From NCBI RefSeq assembly GCF_900100785.1, contig NZ_FNCP01000010.1, forward strand, positions 62,001 through 126,000: a stretch of DNA of 64,000 nt, given 5' to 3'. Positions 1 to 9,418 of the stretch are shown here, one piece after another (position 1 is the stretch's first letter; the number at the start of each line of letters is the position of its first letter). Under the pieces are notes generated by a model that had not been told where the DNA came from, did no database searches, and worked only from the letters and a program-made list of their open reading frames with translations. Both the position numbers and the translations under genes were made by a program. The DNA comes from Desulfosporosinus hippei DSM 8344. Its GTDB lineage: Bacteria > Bacillota > Desulfitobacteriia > Desulfitobacteriales > Desulfitobacteriaceae.

Positions 1-1
1 A

Positions 2-1798
2 ATAAGTCTTCGCTCCGGACTCGCTCAGTGCAGCAATGAACCTACTCGTAGTCCCGATTATTTACTTTATGCTGCCGTAAAAGAAGCTTTTCTGCTTAAT
101 AAATCAGAGCCTGATCCAAATTTTTTTGCCCGCCGTCAAGAAATTGCCTACTTAATCGATGATCCGGGTAAACACTTGAAGGCAGCTTTTCAACCTATCA
201 TTGATGCGCGAAGTGGAGAAGTCTTCGGATTTGAAGCACTAGCTCGTATCCCTAACTCTACTTGCTTCAACAATATTGCCGACCTCTTCCCGTTTGCAGA
301 AAAGATCGGTCTCCTCTATCCCATCGAAACACTTTGCCGCCGCCAAGCCATTACATCCTTCCCCCAAATTTCTCTGAATAAAGAACGTCTCTTTCTCAAC
401 ATCAACCCTCTCGTACTTATTGATGCGGAATTCGGCTCGGGAAACACGAGAAAGCTACTCAATGAAAAAGGTTTAACTCCTTCGGACGTTGTCTTGGAAA
501 TCACCGAGAGAAGCTCCATCGAGGACTATTCTACCTTTCGGGATGCCTTAGACCATTATCGAAATCAAGGATATTTAATTGCCCTCGATGATGTGGGTGC
601 CGGCTACTCATCATTGCAATCTGTCGCAGAACTTCACCCTGATTATCTTAAAATTGACCGCTCTTTGATCAAAGGTGTAAATGCCGATCCGATTAAATGG
701 GCCTTATTGGAGACATTTGTAACTTTTTCTAAGCGCATAGGATGCCGCATCATCGCCGAAGGCGTAGAAACTGAAGAAGAAATGCGTACGGTTGTTCAAT
801 TAGGGGTGGATTACATACAAGGATTCTACATAGCAAAGCCTAGCTTTGAACGACCTATCCTCAATCCGCTTAAAGAAATATTAAGTCCGACACTTCGCCA
901 TAAATCTATCGAACAAAGCTCAATCCTTTCCATGGTCGAACCCTTACCTCTTTTCACTGTCCATACCCTGGTCAAAGAAGTTGAAGCCTATTTTCGTGAA
1001 CATCCTCATCTCTGGTTAGTAGGGATTATTGAAGACTCTCGTTTAGTTGGCGTCATGCAGCGGGATAGGCTATTTGCTGCTTTGGGTACTCGTTACGGTG
1101 TTACACTTTATTTAGAACGAACTGTAACAATTCTGATGGATACCAATCCTTTAATTGTAGAAGACACCACTCCCTTAGAAGTGGTGTCTAGTCTAGCTAT
1201 GCAACGTTCAGGTTCACAGCTATATGACGGGATCATTGTTGCTAATCAACGTAAGCCAGTAGGTATGGTCTCAGTAGCCAATTTAATTAAAACAATGGCC
1301 GAGCGACAAATTCAAATTGCCAAAGGAGCTAACCCTTTAACCGGATTACCCGGTAATCTTCTTATCGATCAGGAAATTAGACAACACTTAGATCGCAAGT
1401 CGACTTTTGGCCTAATTTATGTAGATCTTAATAAATTTAAATATTACAACGATAAGTATGGCTTTCAGCAAGGTGATGTAGCTATCAAAGTATTAAGTGA
1501 GGTTTTGGTTAATGCATCTCAAAATCTTGCCGAGGATTCCTTTATCGGTCATATCGGCGGCGATGATTTTATTGTTATCTCTTCACCTTCAGGTCTGGAA
1601 CAGTTAGCAAAAGAAATCCTCCATCAATTTGAACAATCTTGCCTGCTGATGACTGGATCAGAGTATTTAAGTGTTGCGTTAGCTGGTCTCATCATAAATA
1701 CAGACCATAGCTGGACACCCTTACTCGTTTCTGAAAGGGCCGCTCAGATCAAGAAAGAAGTAAAGGCAATAGGAGGAAACTCTTATATATTGCGCTAG
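2..1798 (+). CDS. EAL-CBS-GGDEF cyclic-di-GMP signalling protein (5' end outside window)
   Basis: The reading frame is open to the first bases of the window, so the true start lies upstream; the internal TTG at 176 is probably not the start. An EAL phosphodiesterase domain comes first. It keeps EALAR (nt 233), [27 protein letters not shown] and QGF, so the catalytic residues look intact. Next comes a CBS-pair-like region (about nt 930-1300). A C-terminal GGDEF domain follows, with GGDDF at about nt 1556-1570 and no obvious RxxD inhibitory site. Known families make c-di-GMP (GGDEF) and degrade it (EAL), so the protein may do both. It sits 14 bp upstream of a chemoreceptor gene, probably in the same transcript. 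The domain order is clear; net activity is unknown. Confidence 0.9.
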   Translation: MSLRSGLAQCSNEPTRSPDYLLYAAVKEAFLLNKSEPDPNFFARRQEIAYLIDDPGKHLKAAFQPIIDARSGEVFGFEALARIPNSTCFNNIADLFPFAEKIGLLYPIETLCRRQAITSFPQISLNKERLFLNINPLVLIDAEFGSGNTRKLLNEKGLTPSDVVLEITERSSIEDYSTFRDALDHYRNQGYLIALDDVGAGYSSLQSVAELHPDYLKIDRSLIKGVNADPIKWALLETFVTFSKRIGCRIIAEGVETEEEMRTVVQLGVDYIQGFYIAKPSFERPILNPLKEILSPTLRHKSIEQSSILSMVEPLPLFTVHTLVKEVEAYFREHPHLWLVGIIEDSRLVGVMQRDRLFAALGTRYGVTLYLERTVTILMDTNPLIVEDTTPLEVVSSLAMQRSGSQLYDGIIVANQRKPVGMVSVANLIKTMAERQIQIAKGANPLTGLPGNLLIDQEIRQHLDRKSTFGLIYVDLNKFKYYNDKYGFQQGDVAIKVLSEVLVNASQNLAEDSFIGHIGGDDFIVISSPSGLEQLAKEILHQFEQSCLLMTGSEYLSVALAGLIINTDHSWTPLLVSERAAQIKKEVKAIGGNSYILR

Positions 1799-1812
1799 GG
1801 GGAACAGTATCA

Positions 1813-3651
1813 ATGAAGAAGTTTAATCTAAGCAAGTATAAATTCAGTTTCAATAACTATAGTCTAAAAAGCTTTGGACGGCTAAAATTTAAATTCCCTC
1901 ATTTAAAATTGATAAGAACCCTAAGACCGAAATTTACTTGGTTTAAGAATTGGAAAACTTTTTTTAAAATCAATGCTTTAGTTGGGGTCATGATACTCTT
2001 TATGCTGGGATTAAGTTATATGGGTTATTATTATTATCGGCAAGCTAAGGTAGCCATGAATGAAATTTATTCAAATTCTCTAATCTCTGTAAAACTAATC
2101 AATGAGGCACATGCCAATGTGCGAATGATTCGTAGTGTTAACACTGAGCTGCTCTTAGCCCCAGTGGATCCTTCTCAAAAACAAAACCTTCTCATTCAGA
2201 CCACGGTTTTACTGAGCTTAATTAATGAGTCACTGGATAACTATACCCCTCTGGCTCAGGAGTCCTTGGAAACTGTTAAATTAGCTAAGGTAAGAGAAAA
2301 TCTTTTAAAATTTAGCGACCAATGGCTGCAGGTTGTCCTGCTGATCGATAGTAATGACAAGCAGGGCGCTTATTCCTACTATGTGAATAACCTAACATCA
2401 ATTTTAGAAGAGATTGATACCCTCCTTCCTGAGATAGTTGAATTTAGTGCTCAGAAAGCAAAGAGTACCATTGTGCGTGAAAATCTAAATTTCCTTCATG
2501 CAGAGAAAGTATTATTCGGTTTCCCCCTTGTGGCTGCCTTATTGGCTGTTGCCATTGGAGCTCTTGTAGCAAGAGCAATCTCCAAACCTCTGCAAATAAT
2601 GCTTACCAATGCCCAAGAACTGGCTGCCGGAAATCTGAGGGTAAACCAAATCAGTTCTGAATCTAAAGACGAAGCAGGACAATTAGCCCAGGCCTTTAAT
2701 CAGATGACATCAAGTCTAGCGACATTAGTTCGAAGAGTCTCTGATTCCTCCGACGATGTTGCCTTATCTGCCAGTCAGCTCTTAAAGATTACTGAGCAAG
2801 GCTCAATGGCCTCCGGGCAAATCGCTGTGGTCGTTTCAGAAGTTGCCTGTGGTACAGAAAAACAAGCTGCTGCAGTCAGCGAGACTGTAGCAGCCATTGA
2901 ACAAATAAACGCCAATATTCAAACCGTAGCTGAGGCAGGTCAGCATGTTACTAACCTAGCTTCCCAAACGGCTATTACTACGGAAAATGGGCAAAAAGCT
3001 CTCACTCAGGCCATAGAACAAATGGGAAACATCAGTAAAAGTACTTTACTTGTCAAAGATGCTATAAATCAACTGACTGATAGCTCAGAAAAAATTGCCA
3101 ACATTGCTCGCTTAATTACCAATATTACGGAACAAACAAATCTATTAGCCTTGAATGCCGCTATTGAAGCTGCTCGGGCCGGTGAACACGGCCGTGGTTT
3201 TTCTGTAGTAGCGAATGAAGTGCGAAAGTTAGCTGAAAAAGCCAAAGCGGCAACCGGGCAAATAGCTGAATTGGTGGTTGTTAACAGGGAAAACATCTCT
3301 CAAGCAAATCTGGCAATGGTCGCTGAAGAGATTCACGTTAATGATGGAATTAAAGCAGTAAATAACGTTGGTCATGGTCTTGATGATATTCTTAAAATGG
3401 TTAATGAAGTTTCAGGACAAGTAGGAGGCATTTCCTCCTCTATCCAGCAAATGGCAGGAGGCAGCCAACAAATTGTCTCAGGTGTACAAGAAATCGGTGG
3501 GGTCAGTCAAGTCAATGCCAATCAGGCTTCCAAGGTTTCAGCTGCAATTGAGGAGTTTACAGCTTCTATTGATGAGATAAGCCTTTCTTGCCAGAGTTTA
3601 ACAAACTTAGCTCAAGATTTGCAAATCGGGGTTAGCAGCTTTAGACTCTAG
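1813..3651 (+). CDS. methyl-accepting chemotaxis protein
   Basis: This is a 612-residue transmembrane chemoreceptor. A basic N-terminal tail is followed by membrane segment 1 (about residues 53-73), an extracytoplasmic four-helix-type sensor region, membrane segment 2 (about 232-253), a HAMP linker and a long signalling domain. The signalling domain contains the conserved hairpin tip ([20 protein letters not shown]), which contacts CheA and CheW. The ligand cannot be read from the sequence. A GGGGGA ribosome site lies just upstream, and the gene follows the EAL-GGDEF gene by 14 bp, which links chemotaxis and c-di-GMP signalling. A hairpin terminator follows it. Confidence 0.93.
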   Translation: MKKFNLSKYKFSFNNYSLKSFGRLKFKFPHLKLIRTLRPKFTWFKNWKTFFKINALVGVMILFMLGLSYMGYYYYRQAKVAMNEIYSNSLISVKLINEAHANVRMIRSVNTELLLAPVDPSQKQNLLIQTTVLLSLINESLDNYTPLAQESLETVKLAKVRENLLKFSDQWLQVVLLIDSNDKQGAYSYYVNNLTSILEEIDTLLPEIVEFSAQKAKSTIVRENLNFLHAEKVLFGFPLVAALLAVAIGALVARAISKPLQIMLTNAQELAAGNLRVNQISSESKDEAGQLAQAFNQMTSSLATLVRRVSDSSDDVALSASQLLKITEQGSMASGQIAVVVSEVACGTEKQAAAVSETVAAIEQINANIQTVAEAGQHVTNLASQTAITTENGQKALTQAIEQMGNISKSTLLVKDAINQLTDSSEKIANIARLITNITEQTNLLALNAAIEAARAGEHGRGFSVVANEVRKLAEKAKAATGQIAELVVVNRENISQANLAMVAEEIHVNDGIKAVNNVGHGLDDILKMVNEVSGQVGGISSSIQQMAGGSQQIVSGVQEIGGVSQVNANQASKVSAAIEEFTASIDEISLSCQSLTNLAQDLQIGVSSFRL

Positions 3652-3701
3652 AAACACCTTCGGAACCATTTAAAACTAAGAAATATTTTTAATACAAGCT
3701 C

Positions 3702-3735
3702 AAAATGAGGTCTGCATTTAGCTAGGCCTCATTTT
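3702..3735 (+). terminator. terminator of the EAL-MCP unit
   Basis: AAAATGAGG (3702-3710) pairs with CCTCATTTT (3727-3735), and the stem extends inward by T-G and C-G pairs. A loosely T-rich stretch follows. It lies about 50 bp after the chemoreceptor stop codon. Confidence 0.6.
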
Positions 3736-3886
3736 ATTTGGTGTTTCCAAGTTGTTTTATTGTTAGATTGCGTTGTCGCCCTTCTTTGCCGAAAAAGAAT
3801 AAAATTTTTGCATAGAATGGTTACCCTTAACTTTTATTAATACGCAGAAAATTTTGAAGTAACTGTTAAAAATGCAAATATACATA

Positions 3887-3916
3887 TTGACAAAGTCTTA
3901 TTTATTATGGTAATAT
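3887..3916 (+). promoter_or_regulatory. sigma-A-type promoter of the CarD-family gene
   Basis: TTGACA (3887-3892), an 18-bp spacer and TAATAT (3911-3916) predict a transcript start near 3923, about 55 bp upstream of the ATG at 3979. Confidence 0.65.
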
Positions 3917-3978
3917 ATTATTTTGCCAATCAATCAATTTTATGTTATACTTATAAAGATCACTTAGGAGGTGGATTA

Positions 3979-4488
3979 ATGTTTCAAATTAGCGACAAAG
4001 TTCTTTATCCAATGCTTGGTGTAGGTGTTATTGAAGCTATTGAAGAGCGAGATGTATTGGGAAAAAACAAGCTTTTCTATAAATTGAATATGCCTCAAAA
4101 CAATATGCAAATTATTATACCGATAGAAAAAGCTTCGACTCTTGGTATCCGTCAGATAGTAGAGCCGGATATCTTAGAAAATATTCTCACAGATTTCCAC
4201 ATTGGAAATACAGATCCAAGTATCTATGAAGACCGTCGTTATTGCAGAGATCTCCATAAAAGCAAAATAAAAACCGGCGATATTTACAAAGGAACTGAAA
4301 TCATACGGGACTTAGTGCGAAAAAACCAAAGAAAACAGCTCGGAGCAGAAGACAAGACTATGTTAAACAGTGCCCGTCGGATGTTTATCAGCGAGGTTAT
4401 GCAAGTCAAAGGAATTGCGCAGGAACAAGCCGACCTTCTGTTAGATGAAGTTTTATTAACTTTTAAGCAAGAGACAGTTTTAGCATAA
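3979..4488 (+). CDS. CarD family transcriptional regulator
   Basis: This is a 169-residue protein whose N-terminal half matches the CarD/CdnL/TRCF RNA-polymerase-interacting domain (MFQISDKVLYPMLGVGVIEA...). The C-terminal half is a helical region of the CarD type. Family members bind the RNA polymerase beta subunit and stabilise open promoter complexes. I chose the ATG at 3979 because AGGAGGTGG lies just before it; the longer reading from 3907 would start inside the promoter. It is monocistronic, between its own promoter and a weak hairpin/T-run. Confidence 0.88.
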   Translation: MFQISDKVLYPMLGVGVIEAIEERDVLGKNKLFYKLNMPQNNMQIIIPIEKASTLGIRQIVEPDILENILTDFHIGNTDPSIYEDRRYCRDLHKSKIKTGDIYKGTEIIRDLVRKNQRKQLGAEDKTMLNSARRMFISEVMQVKGIAQEQADLLLDEVLLTFKQETVLA

Positions 4489-4508
4489 TGTTAACTGTTC
4501 TTTTTTTT
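4474..4508 (+). terminator. probable terminator of the CarD-family gene
   Basis: A short stem, ACAGTT (4474-4479) with AACTGT (4493-4498), is followed by a run of eight or nine T. The left arm overlaps the last codons. The short stem makes this a modest call. Confidence 0.45.
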
Positions 4509-4557
4509 GTCTAATTTCTATTACAATATTTTGCCACTTCATGCAATCACGTATAAT

Positions 4558-4581
4558 AAAAAAAACCGCAATTGCTTGCGG
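4558..4581 (-). terminator. terminator of tRNA-Lys
   Basis: CCGCAA (4566-4571) pairs with TTGCGG (4576-4581) around a 4-nt loop. Read on the minus strand, the hairpin is followed by eight T (A run at 4558-4565). It lies directly 3' of the tRNA. Confidence 0.85.
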
Positions 4582-4595
4582 GAGAATCGTTTATT

Positions 4596-4671
4596 TGGTG
4601 CGCCACCCAGGATTCGAACCAGGGACCTGCCGATTAAGAGTCGGATGCTCTACCAGCTGAGCTAGTGGCGC
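4596..4671 (-). tRNA. tRNA-Lys (anticodon CTT)
   Basis: The gene is 76 nt including an encoded CCA (plus-strand TGG at 4596-4598). The acceptor stem GCGCCAC/GTGGCGC pairs perfectly. The anticodon arm CCGACTCTTAATCGG presents CTT, and the T arm carries GGTTCGAATCC. It has its own consensus promoter and terminator. Confidence 0.97.
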
Positions 4672-4687
4672 ACAAGCGACATTTAGA

Positions 4688-4716
4688 ATTATACTCCTGC
4701 AGATTGTTACTGTCAA
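4688..4716 (-). promoter_or_regulatory. perfect-consensus promoter of tRNA-Lys
   Basis: On the minus strand TTGACA (4716-4711), a 17-bp spacer and TATAAT (4693-4688) match the sigma-A consensus exactly. The mature tRNA begins 17 nt further on, at 4671. Confidence 0.85.
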
Positions 4717-4730
4717 TAACTTTTTAATTA

Positions 4731-4774
4731 TGCTGTATAATTAAGTTTTGATTATGTTACTTAATCATACAGCA
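4731..4774 (-). terminator. hairpin downstream of pepV, possible terminator
   Basis: TGCTGTAT-A-ATTAAGT (4731-4746) pairs with ACTTAAT-C-ATACAGCA (4759-4774), giving a 16-position stem with one mismatch. It separates the pepV stop codon from the tRNA-Lys promoter. The T-tract is poor, so the terminator role is inferred from position. Confidence 0.45.
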
Positions 4775-4796
4775 ATAGTATTATTCTAGGGGTTAT

Positions 4797-6191
4797 TTAA
4801 TTAATGTCAGCAGCCAAATTCAGAATAGCTTGAGCATAAACTTTAGTTGTTAAAAGCAGGTTATCAATAGAAATAAATTCATCAGGACAATGAATTCCAT
4901 CCGGTTCACCGGGCAGGACAGGTCCGAAGGCTACTCCTTGGGGAATGGCCTTAGCATAGGTTCCACCGCCAATTGCGAAGGCATATGGTTCCAGGCCTGT
5001 TACCTCTGCATAGGCCTTTAGTAAAGATTGTACCAAGGGGCTGTCTTTGGGAACATGATGTGCTTCTTGATGATTAATGATCTCAACACTAAATTGCTGG
5101 TTAAGAGCAATTTTTTCAATGGGCTGAAAAACCTCATCTCGCTGATAAGTTACGGGATAACGGATATCAATCACAAAACGCGTGTTAGTTGATGTCATAT
5201 CTAAAATGCCAAGATTAAGTGAAAGTTTACCAGAGGGTTCATCACTTAAGGCTATCCCAAATCCTTCTCCGTGAAAGCCCGTTCCCGGATAGACCGAGAT
5301 AAAATCAAGGGTTTGCTGCTCTTCGGCACTCAGTGGCAGTGTTTTAAGGAACCGTACAGCGTAAAGAGCAGCATTGTTACCATTTTGGGGGAGACTTCCA
5401 TGGGCACTGGTTCCCTGGAAAAGAAGCTTAAGATCAGACTCGGATTTCTTGCTGATTACTGAGGCACTTACTCCTTCCGGAAAAGCATAATTAGCTAATT
5501 GCTGGGCAATATCATGAGAGAGCCCTTGGAGAAGAACATCGCAGCGATCCGGTACAACATTTGCTCGTTCTCCACCCCGAATACTAACAATGTGGGCAAA
5601 GGCTGGTGAATGGGGCTTTGAGATTTCTAAATGAAGTATTCCTTTTTCGGCGTGAATTACAGGAAACTCAGCATCGGGAGCAAATCCCATTTGCGGGGTT
5701 TCTTCTTTTTTAAAGTAATAATCCATGTCTGCCCAACCTGACTCCTCGTCAGTACCTAATATGAGACGAACCTTCATCGTGAGAGGGATATTAGCATCCT
5801 TAATAGCTTTCATGGCAAAAAGGGCCGCCAAAGAAGGTCCCTTATCATCTAAGGCTCCCCTGCCAAAAATCTTGCCATCTACAATCGTGGCACCATAAGG
5901 CGGCACTGACCAGCCATCCCCTTCCGGAACAACATCTAGATGCCCAAGAATACCTAACAATTCGCCAGTTCCCATCTCAATATGACCCGCGTACCCTTCG
6001 ACGTTTTTGACCTGGAAACCAAAGGATTTCCCCAGATCTAAGGTCCACTCTAAAGCTTCTTTAACTCCCGGTCCAAAGGGCGCACCCTCAGCGCTATGTT
6101 CTTCATCTTTGACACTTTTGATTTGGATACAGGCTTGTACAGCGGATACAATTTCGGCTTTCATTAAATCAATCTGTTGGTCGAGAAGCAT
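4797..6191 (-). CDS. pepV: dipeptidase PepV, M20 metallopeptidase family
   Basis: This 464-residue cytoplasmic zinc dipeptidase has the usual PepV length. Visible M20 motifs are GHLDVVPEGDGW, GRGALDDKGP (bridging aspartate), GTDEESG (catalytic and metal glutamates), APDAEFPVIHAEKG and a C-terminal GGGTYAK segment with the late histidine region. The family cleaves dipeptides with an unsubstituted N terminus. GGAGG lies 7 bases before the ATG. It sits 75 bp downstream of the penicillin-binding protein gene, and they may share a transcript. Confidence 0.93.
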   Translation of the reverse strand: MLLDQQIDLMKAEIVSAVQACIQIKSVKDEEHSAEGAPFGPGVKEALEWTLDLGKSFGFQVKNVEGYAGHIEMGTGELLGILGHLDVVPEGDGWSVPPYGATIVDGKIFGRGALDDKGPSLAALFAMKAIKDANIPLTMKVRLILGTDEESGWADMDYYFKKEETPQMGFAPDAEFPVIHAEKGILHLEISKPHSPAFAHIVSIRGGERANVVPDRCDVLLQGLSHDIAQQLANYAFPEGVSASVISKKSESDLKLLFQGTSAHGSLPQNGNNAALYAVRFLKTLPLSAEEQQTLDFISVYPGTGFHGEGFGIALSDEPSGKLSLNLGILDMTSTNTRFVIDIRYPVTYQRDEVFQPIEKIALNQQFSVEIINHQEAHHVPKDSPLVQSLLKAYAEVTGLEPYAFAIGGGTYAKAIPQGVAFGPVLPGEPDGIHCPDEFISIDNLLLTTKVYAQAILNLAADIN

Positions 6192-6266
6192 ATTTTATTC
6201 CTCCGAATTAATAATTTCCTTAAGTCATCCTAGCTTACCCTGTTTAAGAAATGATAAACTTCTTTA

Positions 6267-8279
6267 TCACTGAGATAAGGGCGAAAACTTTACCTCAACA
6301 GGTGAACCTCTTGTTACTATCTTCCCCGGTTGAGGGGATTGATGGATTGCTAATCCAGTCCCCGAGAAGTTAAAATGCAGTTCCGATTTAGCTAAGGTTT
6401 CCCCAACTTCCCTCATTGTCATCCCTGTAAGGTCAGGAATCACAATTTCTCCTCCAAGAGGTACTCGCTCAGGGACAACTTGTTGGGGGGTTGGTCTAAG
6501 AGCTGTATCACTGGGGGAAATAGTAACAGTACTCTGAGTATCATTGGCCACCGGCAGACCATAGTATTGCAGGGCACCCTCAATAATTGCTTTTGCCCTA
6601 GGGCCTGCCAAGGTACCCCCCTGATGTCCGTCCTCAGTGTTTGGAGTATCAATTATCACAAGTACTGCAATCTTAGGATCTTCAGCAGGAGCATAAGCTG
6701 CAAAGGAAGCAATGAAGTCTGTTTTTGAATAAGCCCCGGTTGCAGGATCTACCTTCTGAGCAGTTCCGGTCTTCCCAGCTACGCGAATGCCGGGAATATG
6801 GGCTGTATGGCCTGTTCCATCGGAGACAACTTCTTCGAGAATATTAGTCATCTGAGTTGCCGTCGATTGTGATATAACTTGCCGAACAGGAGTTGGTTTT
6901 TGTTGCTGAACAATTTGACCATCAAAGGAGGAAATCTTATCAACAATATAGGGACGGTAGAGAGTGCCGCCATTGGCAACGGCTGATATTGCCGTAAGCA
7001 GTTGGATCGGAGTGACAGAGTTGGCTTGACCAAATGACATAGTGGCAACATCAATATCCCGCACCCTCTCTGCGGGCAAGAGTAATCCACTTTCCTCACC
7101 TGAGATATCTATGCCGGTTTTTTGTCCAAAGCCAAAGGCCTTTAGGTAGGTATTAAACCTTTCTTTGCCTAAATTTCTTCCAACCTGTGCTAAAACAACG
7201 TTAGAAGAAAGCTGCATTCCTTTGGTAAAAGTAATGAAGCCATGGGCCTTTTGGTCAGAATCCCAGTTGGTTATATAGAGAGGAGGAATACTTAAAAAGC
7301 CGGGATCGTTAAAGGTTTCATCCGGTTGAATAAGGCCTTCTTCTAAAGCCGCAGATCCTGTAATAATCTTAAAGGTTGAGCCCGGTTCATAAGACATACT
7401 AATGGCTAAATTTCTCCGAACCTCAGGGGCAACCTTTGCGTAGTCAGTCGGATCAAAGGATGGACGTGAACCCATGCCCAGTACCCGACCTGTCTTTGGA
7501 TCCATTGCAAGGATTGTGACACTTTTAGCATTCGTTGCTTTTTGAGCTTCATCTAATTGCTGCTCAATGTAGTATTGAATTGTTGAATCTATGGTTAAGG
7601 TAATTGAGTTACCGGGTCTTGACGGGTCACCTTGATTAAGGGCATCCAAGATTGAGCGGGCTCTTGTGTCTTGTTCTTTGGATTGAAACCCGGGTTTGCC
7701 AAACAACTCCTTATCATAGTAGTATTCAGCACCTTCTACCCCATGACCTTCTTGATTGACAATTCCAAGAACAGAGGAGGCAAAAACACCCATGGGATAA
7801 ATACGCTTCTCTTCATCGGAACAACCAACTCCGGGTATCTTCAGTGCTAATATTTCATCAGCTTTTGCTACCTCCACTTGGTGAGCTAGATTTACCCAGG
7901 AGAGATCTTTGTTTAATTTATCCAGTATTTCTTGGGGATCTATCTCTAGTATGCCGCCCAGATCTTTAGCCACTTCATCCTTACTCTTTTTAAATTGTTT
8001 CTTTTCCAAAGCGTTATTGAGAGTCCTTGGATCAGCATAGACTTGTTTTACCGGGATGCTTTGCGCTAATACATTTCCTTGAGCATCAAAAATCACTCCT
8101 CGATCAGGCCTGAGGCTCTGATCAATAGTACGTCTCTCAATACCCTTAGCCTTTAAGTCAGATGCCTGTACAACTTGGAGAAAGACGAGCCTGCCAAACA
8201 CTATTACGACTACACTCAGTAAAATCACTTGTACCCAACGATCTCGAGAAAAATATTTCACCTTTGACTTAGTTTTCAC
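6267..8279 (-). CDS. PASTA-domain class B penicillin-binding protein (SpoVD/FtsI-like transpeptidase)
   Basis: A 670-residue protein with one N-terminal membrane anchor (about residues 15-36), a dimerisation domain, a transpeptidase domain and one C-terminal PASTA domain (about 608-668). Active-site motifs are STFK (serine 301), SSN (358-360) and KTGTA (about 500). The length and single PASTA repeat resemble Bacillus SpoVD, which makes spore-cortex peptidoglycan, but FtsI-type septal enzymes look alike. It starts with GTG after AGGAGGGG. It is not in a division/cell-wall (mra/mur) cluster here, which fits a specialised or extra copy. Substrate class is certain; the sporulation role is inferred. 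Confidence 0.88.
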   Translation of the reverse strand: MKTKSKVKYFSRDRWVQVILLSVVVIVFGRLVFLQVVQASDLKAKGIERRTIDQSLRPDRGVIFDAQGNVLAQSIPVKQVYADPRTLNNALEKKQFKKSKDEVAKDLGGILEIDPQEILDKLNKDLSWVNLAHQVEVAKADEILALKIPGVGCSDEEKRIYPMGVFASSVLGIVNQEGHGVEGAEYYYDKELFGKPGFQSKEQDTRARSILDALNQGDPSRPGNSITLTIDSTIQYYIEQQLDEAQKATNAKSVTILAMDPKTGRVLGMGSRPSFDPTDYAKVAPEVRRNLAISMSYEPGSTFKIITGSAALEEGLIQPDETFNDPGFLSIPPLYITNWDSDQKAHGFITFTKGMQLSSNVVLAQVGRNLGKERFNTYLKAFGFGQKTGIDISGEESGLLLPAERVRDIDVATMSFGQANSVTPIQLLTAISAVANGGTLYRPYIVDKISSFDGQIVQQQKPTPVRQVISQSTATQMTNILEEVVSDGTGHTAHIPGIRVAGKTGTAQKVDPATGAYSKTDFIASFAAYAPAEDPKIAVLVIIDTPNTEDGHQGGTLAGPRAKAIIEGALQYYGLPVANDTQSTVTISPSDTALRPTPQQVVPERVPLGGEIVIPDLTGMTMREVGETLAKSELHFNFSGTGLAIHQSPQPGKIVTRGSPVEVKFSPLSQ

Positions 8280-8460
8280 AGTGCCCCTCCTATGCCTAAA
8301 AGAACTTACGCTTTCTTAACTAACGATGACCCGTTACAAAGTCACCTTGCTAAGAAACCGCAAGCTCTTGATTCTATTTTGTCCCTTGAAAAGAGAATAA
8401 TACACACCACTATAGAGGTATTTTTTTGAAACACTGGAACAATTAGCCCGTTGCACAGAG

Positions 8461-9405
8461 TTAATTTACACTTATTTTCGATAGGAGCATCGTCGTTAGA
8501 AAGCCAATAATCAGACCTCCCAGGTGGGCGTAATTATCAATCCCCGGTTGAGTAAGCCCAAATCCGAAATTGATAATTATAACTATGACTAAATTCATTC
8601 CTAACCCGGATTTCCAGAGGGATGGTCTTTTTAGACTATAATACAAAAGGGCTCCTAATAACCCAAAAATTGCCCCCGAAGCTCCTGCAGATAAGGCCGT
8701 TGAAAAGAAATAGCTGGCAATGGATCCCCCCAGACCACTCATAATATAAATGACCAAAAATCGCCAATGCCCAAAATTTCTTTCACAGATGGGGCCTAAA
8801 GACCAAAGTGCATAGAGGTTAAAGAGAAGATGTAAAAAACCAATATGGATAAAAACACTTGTCAGAAAACGCCATAGTTCGCCTGCCTGAATTAACGGGT
8901 TAACTTTAGCTCCAAAGGCAATCAGGACAGATTGATTTTCTGATCCCCCTGCTAAAGTCATTAGGATAAAGACAAGTATGTTAATACCGAAAAGAACGTA
9001 AGTTAAAAATGGTTTAAAGTTCTCAACATTAGGTTTGGCAAACCCAGATAGAGCATCCTTTCCACTGGCCACCTGTCGCAACCAGTTGGGAATCAAGGTA
9101 TCATTCGTTGGTGGGAACGGAAAGAGGTTGCCTGTCTGAGTATCCCAATACCATAGCTGAAGACCCGCAAAATGATGATTTTTCAAATCAGATGAATCTA
9201 TTCCCTTAGGACAAAAAACAATTACATCCCATTGTGATAAATCACTGCTTTGTAAGATCGGCTTAAAGTCTTGAGGAAGTTCACTAAGATTACCAAAAAT
9301 CAGTCCCCTATTAACGGACTCATGAGTAGCAGATACCCAATTGCCCTCTAATGGGACGATTTTCCAGCCTGATTGTTGAAGAGTATTAAAAATTTGAGAG
9401 AACAT
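8461..9405 (-). CDS. rhomboid family intramembrane serine protease
   Basis: A 314-residue protein with a soluble N-terminal region of about 130 residues and then at least six membrane segments. Rhomboid signatures are HxxxN (H192, N196), the catalytic serine in GASGA (S243) and the partner histidine in NYAHLGG (H294). The family cuts substrates within the membrane; the substrate here is unknown. The start follows GAGGTGAG. It lies 13 bp after larC, so it could be the last gene of that transcript, although no functional link is known. The N-terminal region is not recognised. Confidence 0.92.
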   Translation of the reverse strand: MFSQIFNTLQQSGWKIVPLEGNWVSATHESVNRGLIFGNLSELPQDFKPILQSSDLSQWDVIVFCPKGIDSSDLKNHHFAGLQLWYWDTQTGNLFPFPPTNDTLIPNWLRQVASGKDALSGFAKPNVENFKPFLTYVLFGINILVFILMTLAGGSENQSVLIAFGAKVNPLIQAGELWRFLTSVFIHIGFLHLLFNLYALWSLGPICERNFGHWRFLVIYIMSGLGGSIASYFFSTALSAGASGAIFGLLGALLYYSLKRPSLWKSGLGMNLVIVIIINFGFGLTQPGIDNYAHLGGLIIGFLTTMLLSKISVN

Positions 9406-9418
9406 ATCTCACCTCTTT

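Larger units (their letters stand above)
3652..3978. other. intergenic region before the CarD-family gene
   Basis: This AT-rich stretch holds the chemoreceptor terminator (3702-3735) and the CarD promoter (3887-3916). I see no convincing gene in it. A possible upstream ATG at 3907 overlaps the promoter -10 box, so it cannot be the real start of the next gene. Confidence 0.6.

Noticed and set aside
3907-3978. Longer N terminus for the CarD-family gene from an ATG at 3907
   Set aside because: That ATG overlaps the -10 box and lies upstream of the predicted transcript start, while an AGGAGGTGG site precedes the ATG at 3979.
4519-4532. Partial copy of the fix/acs shared element
   Set aside because: Only about 11 bp match, it is not palindromic, and it lies between a terminator and a tRNA, so it is likely AT-rich chance.
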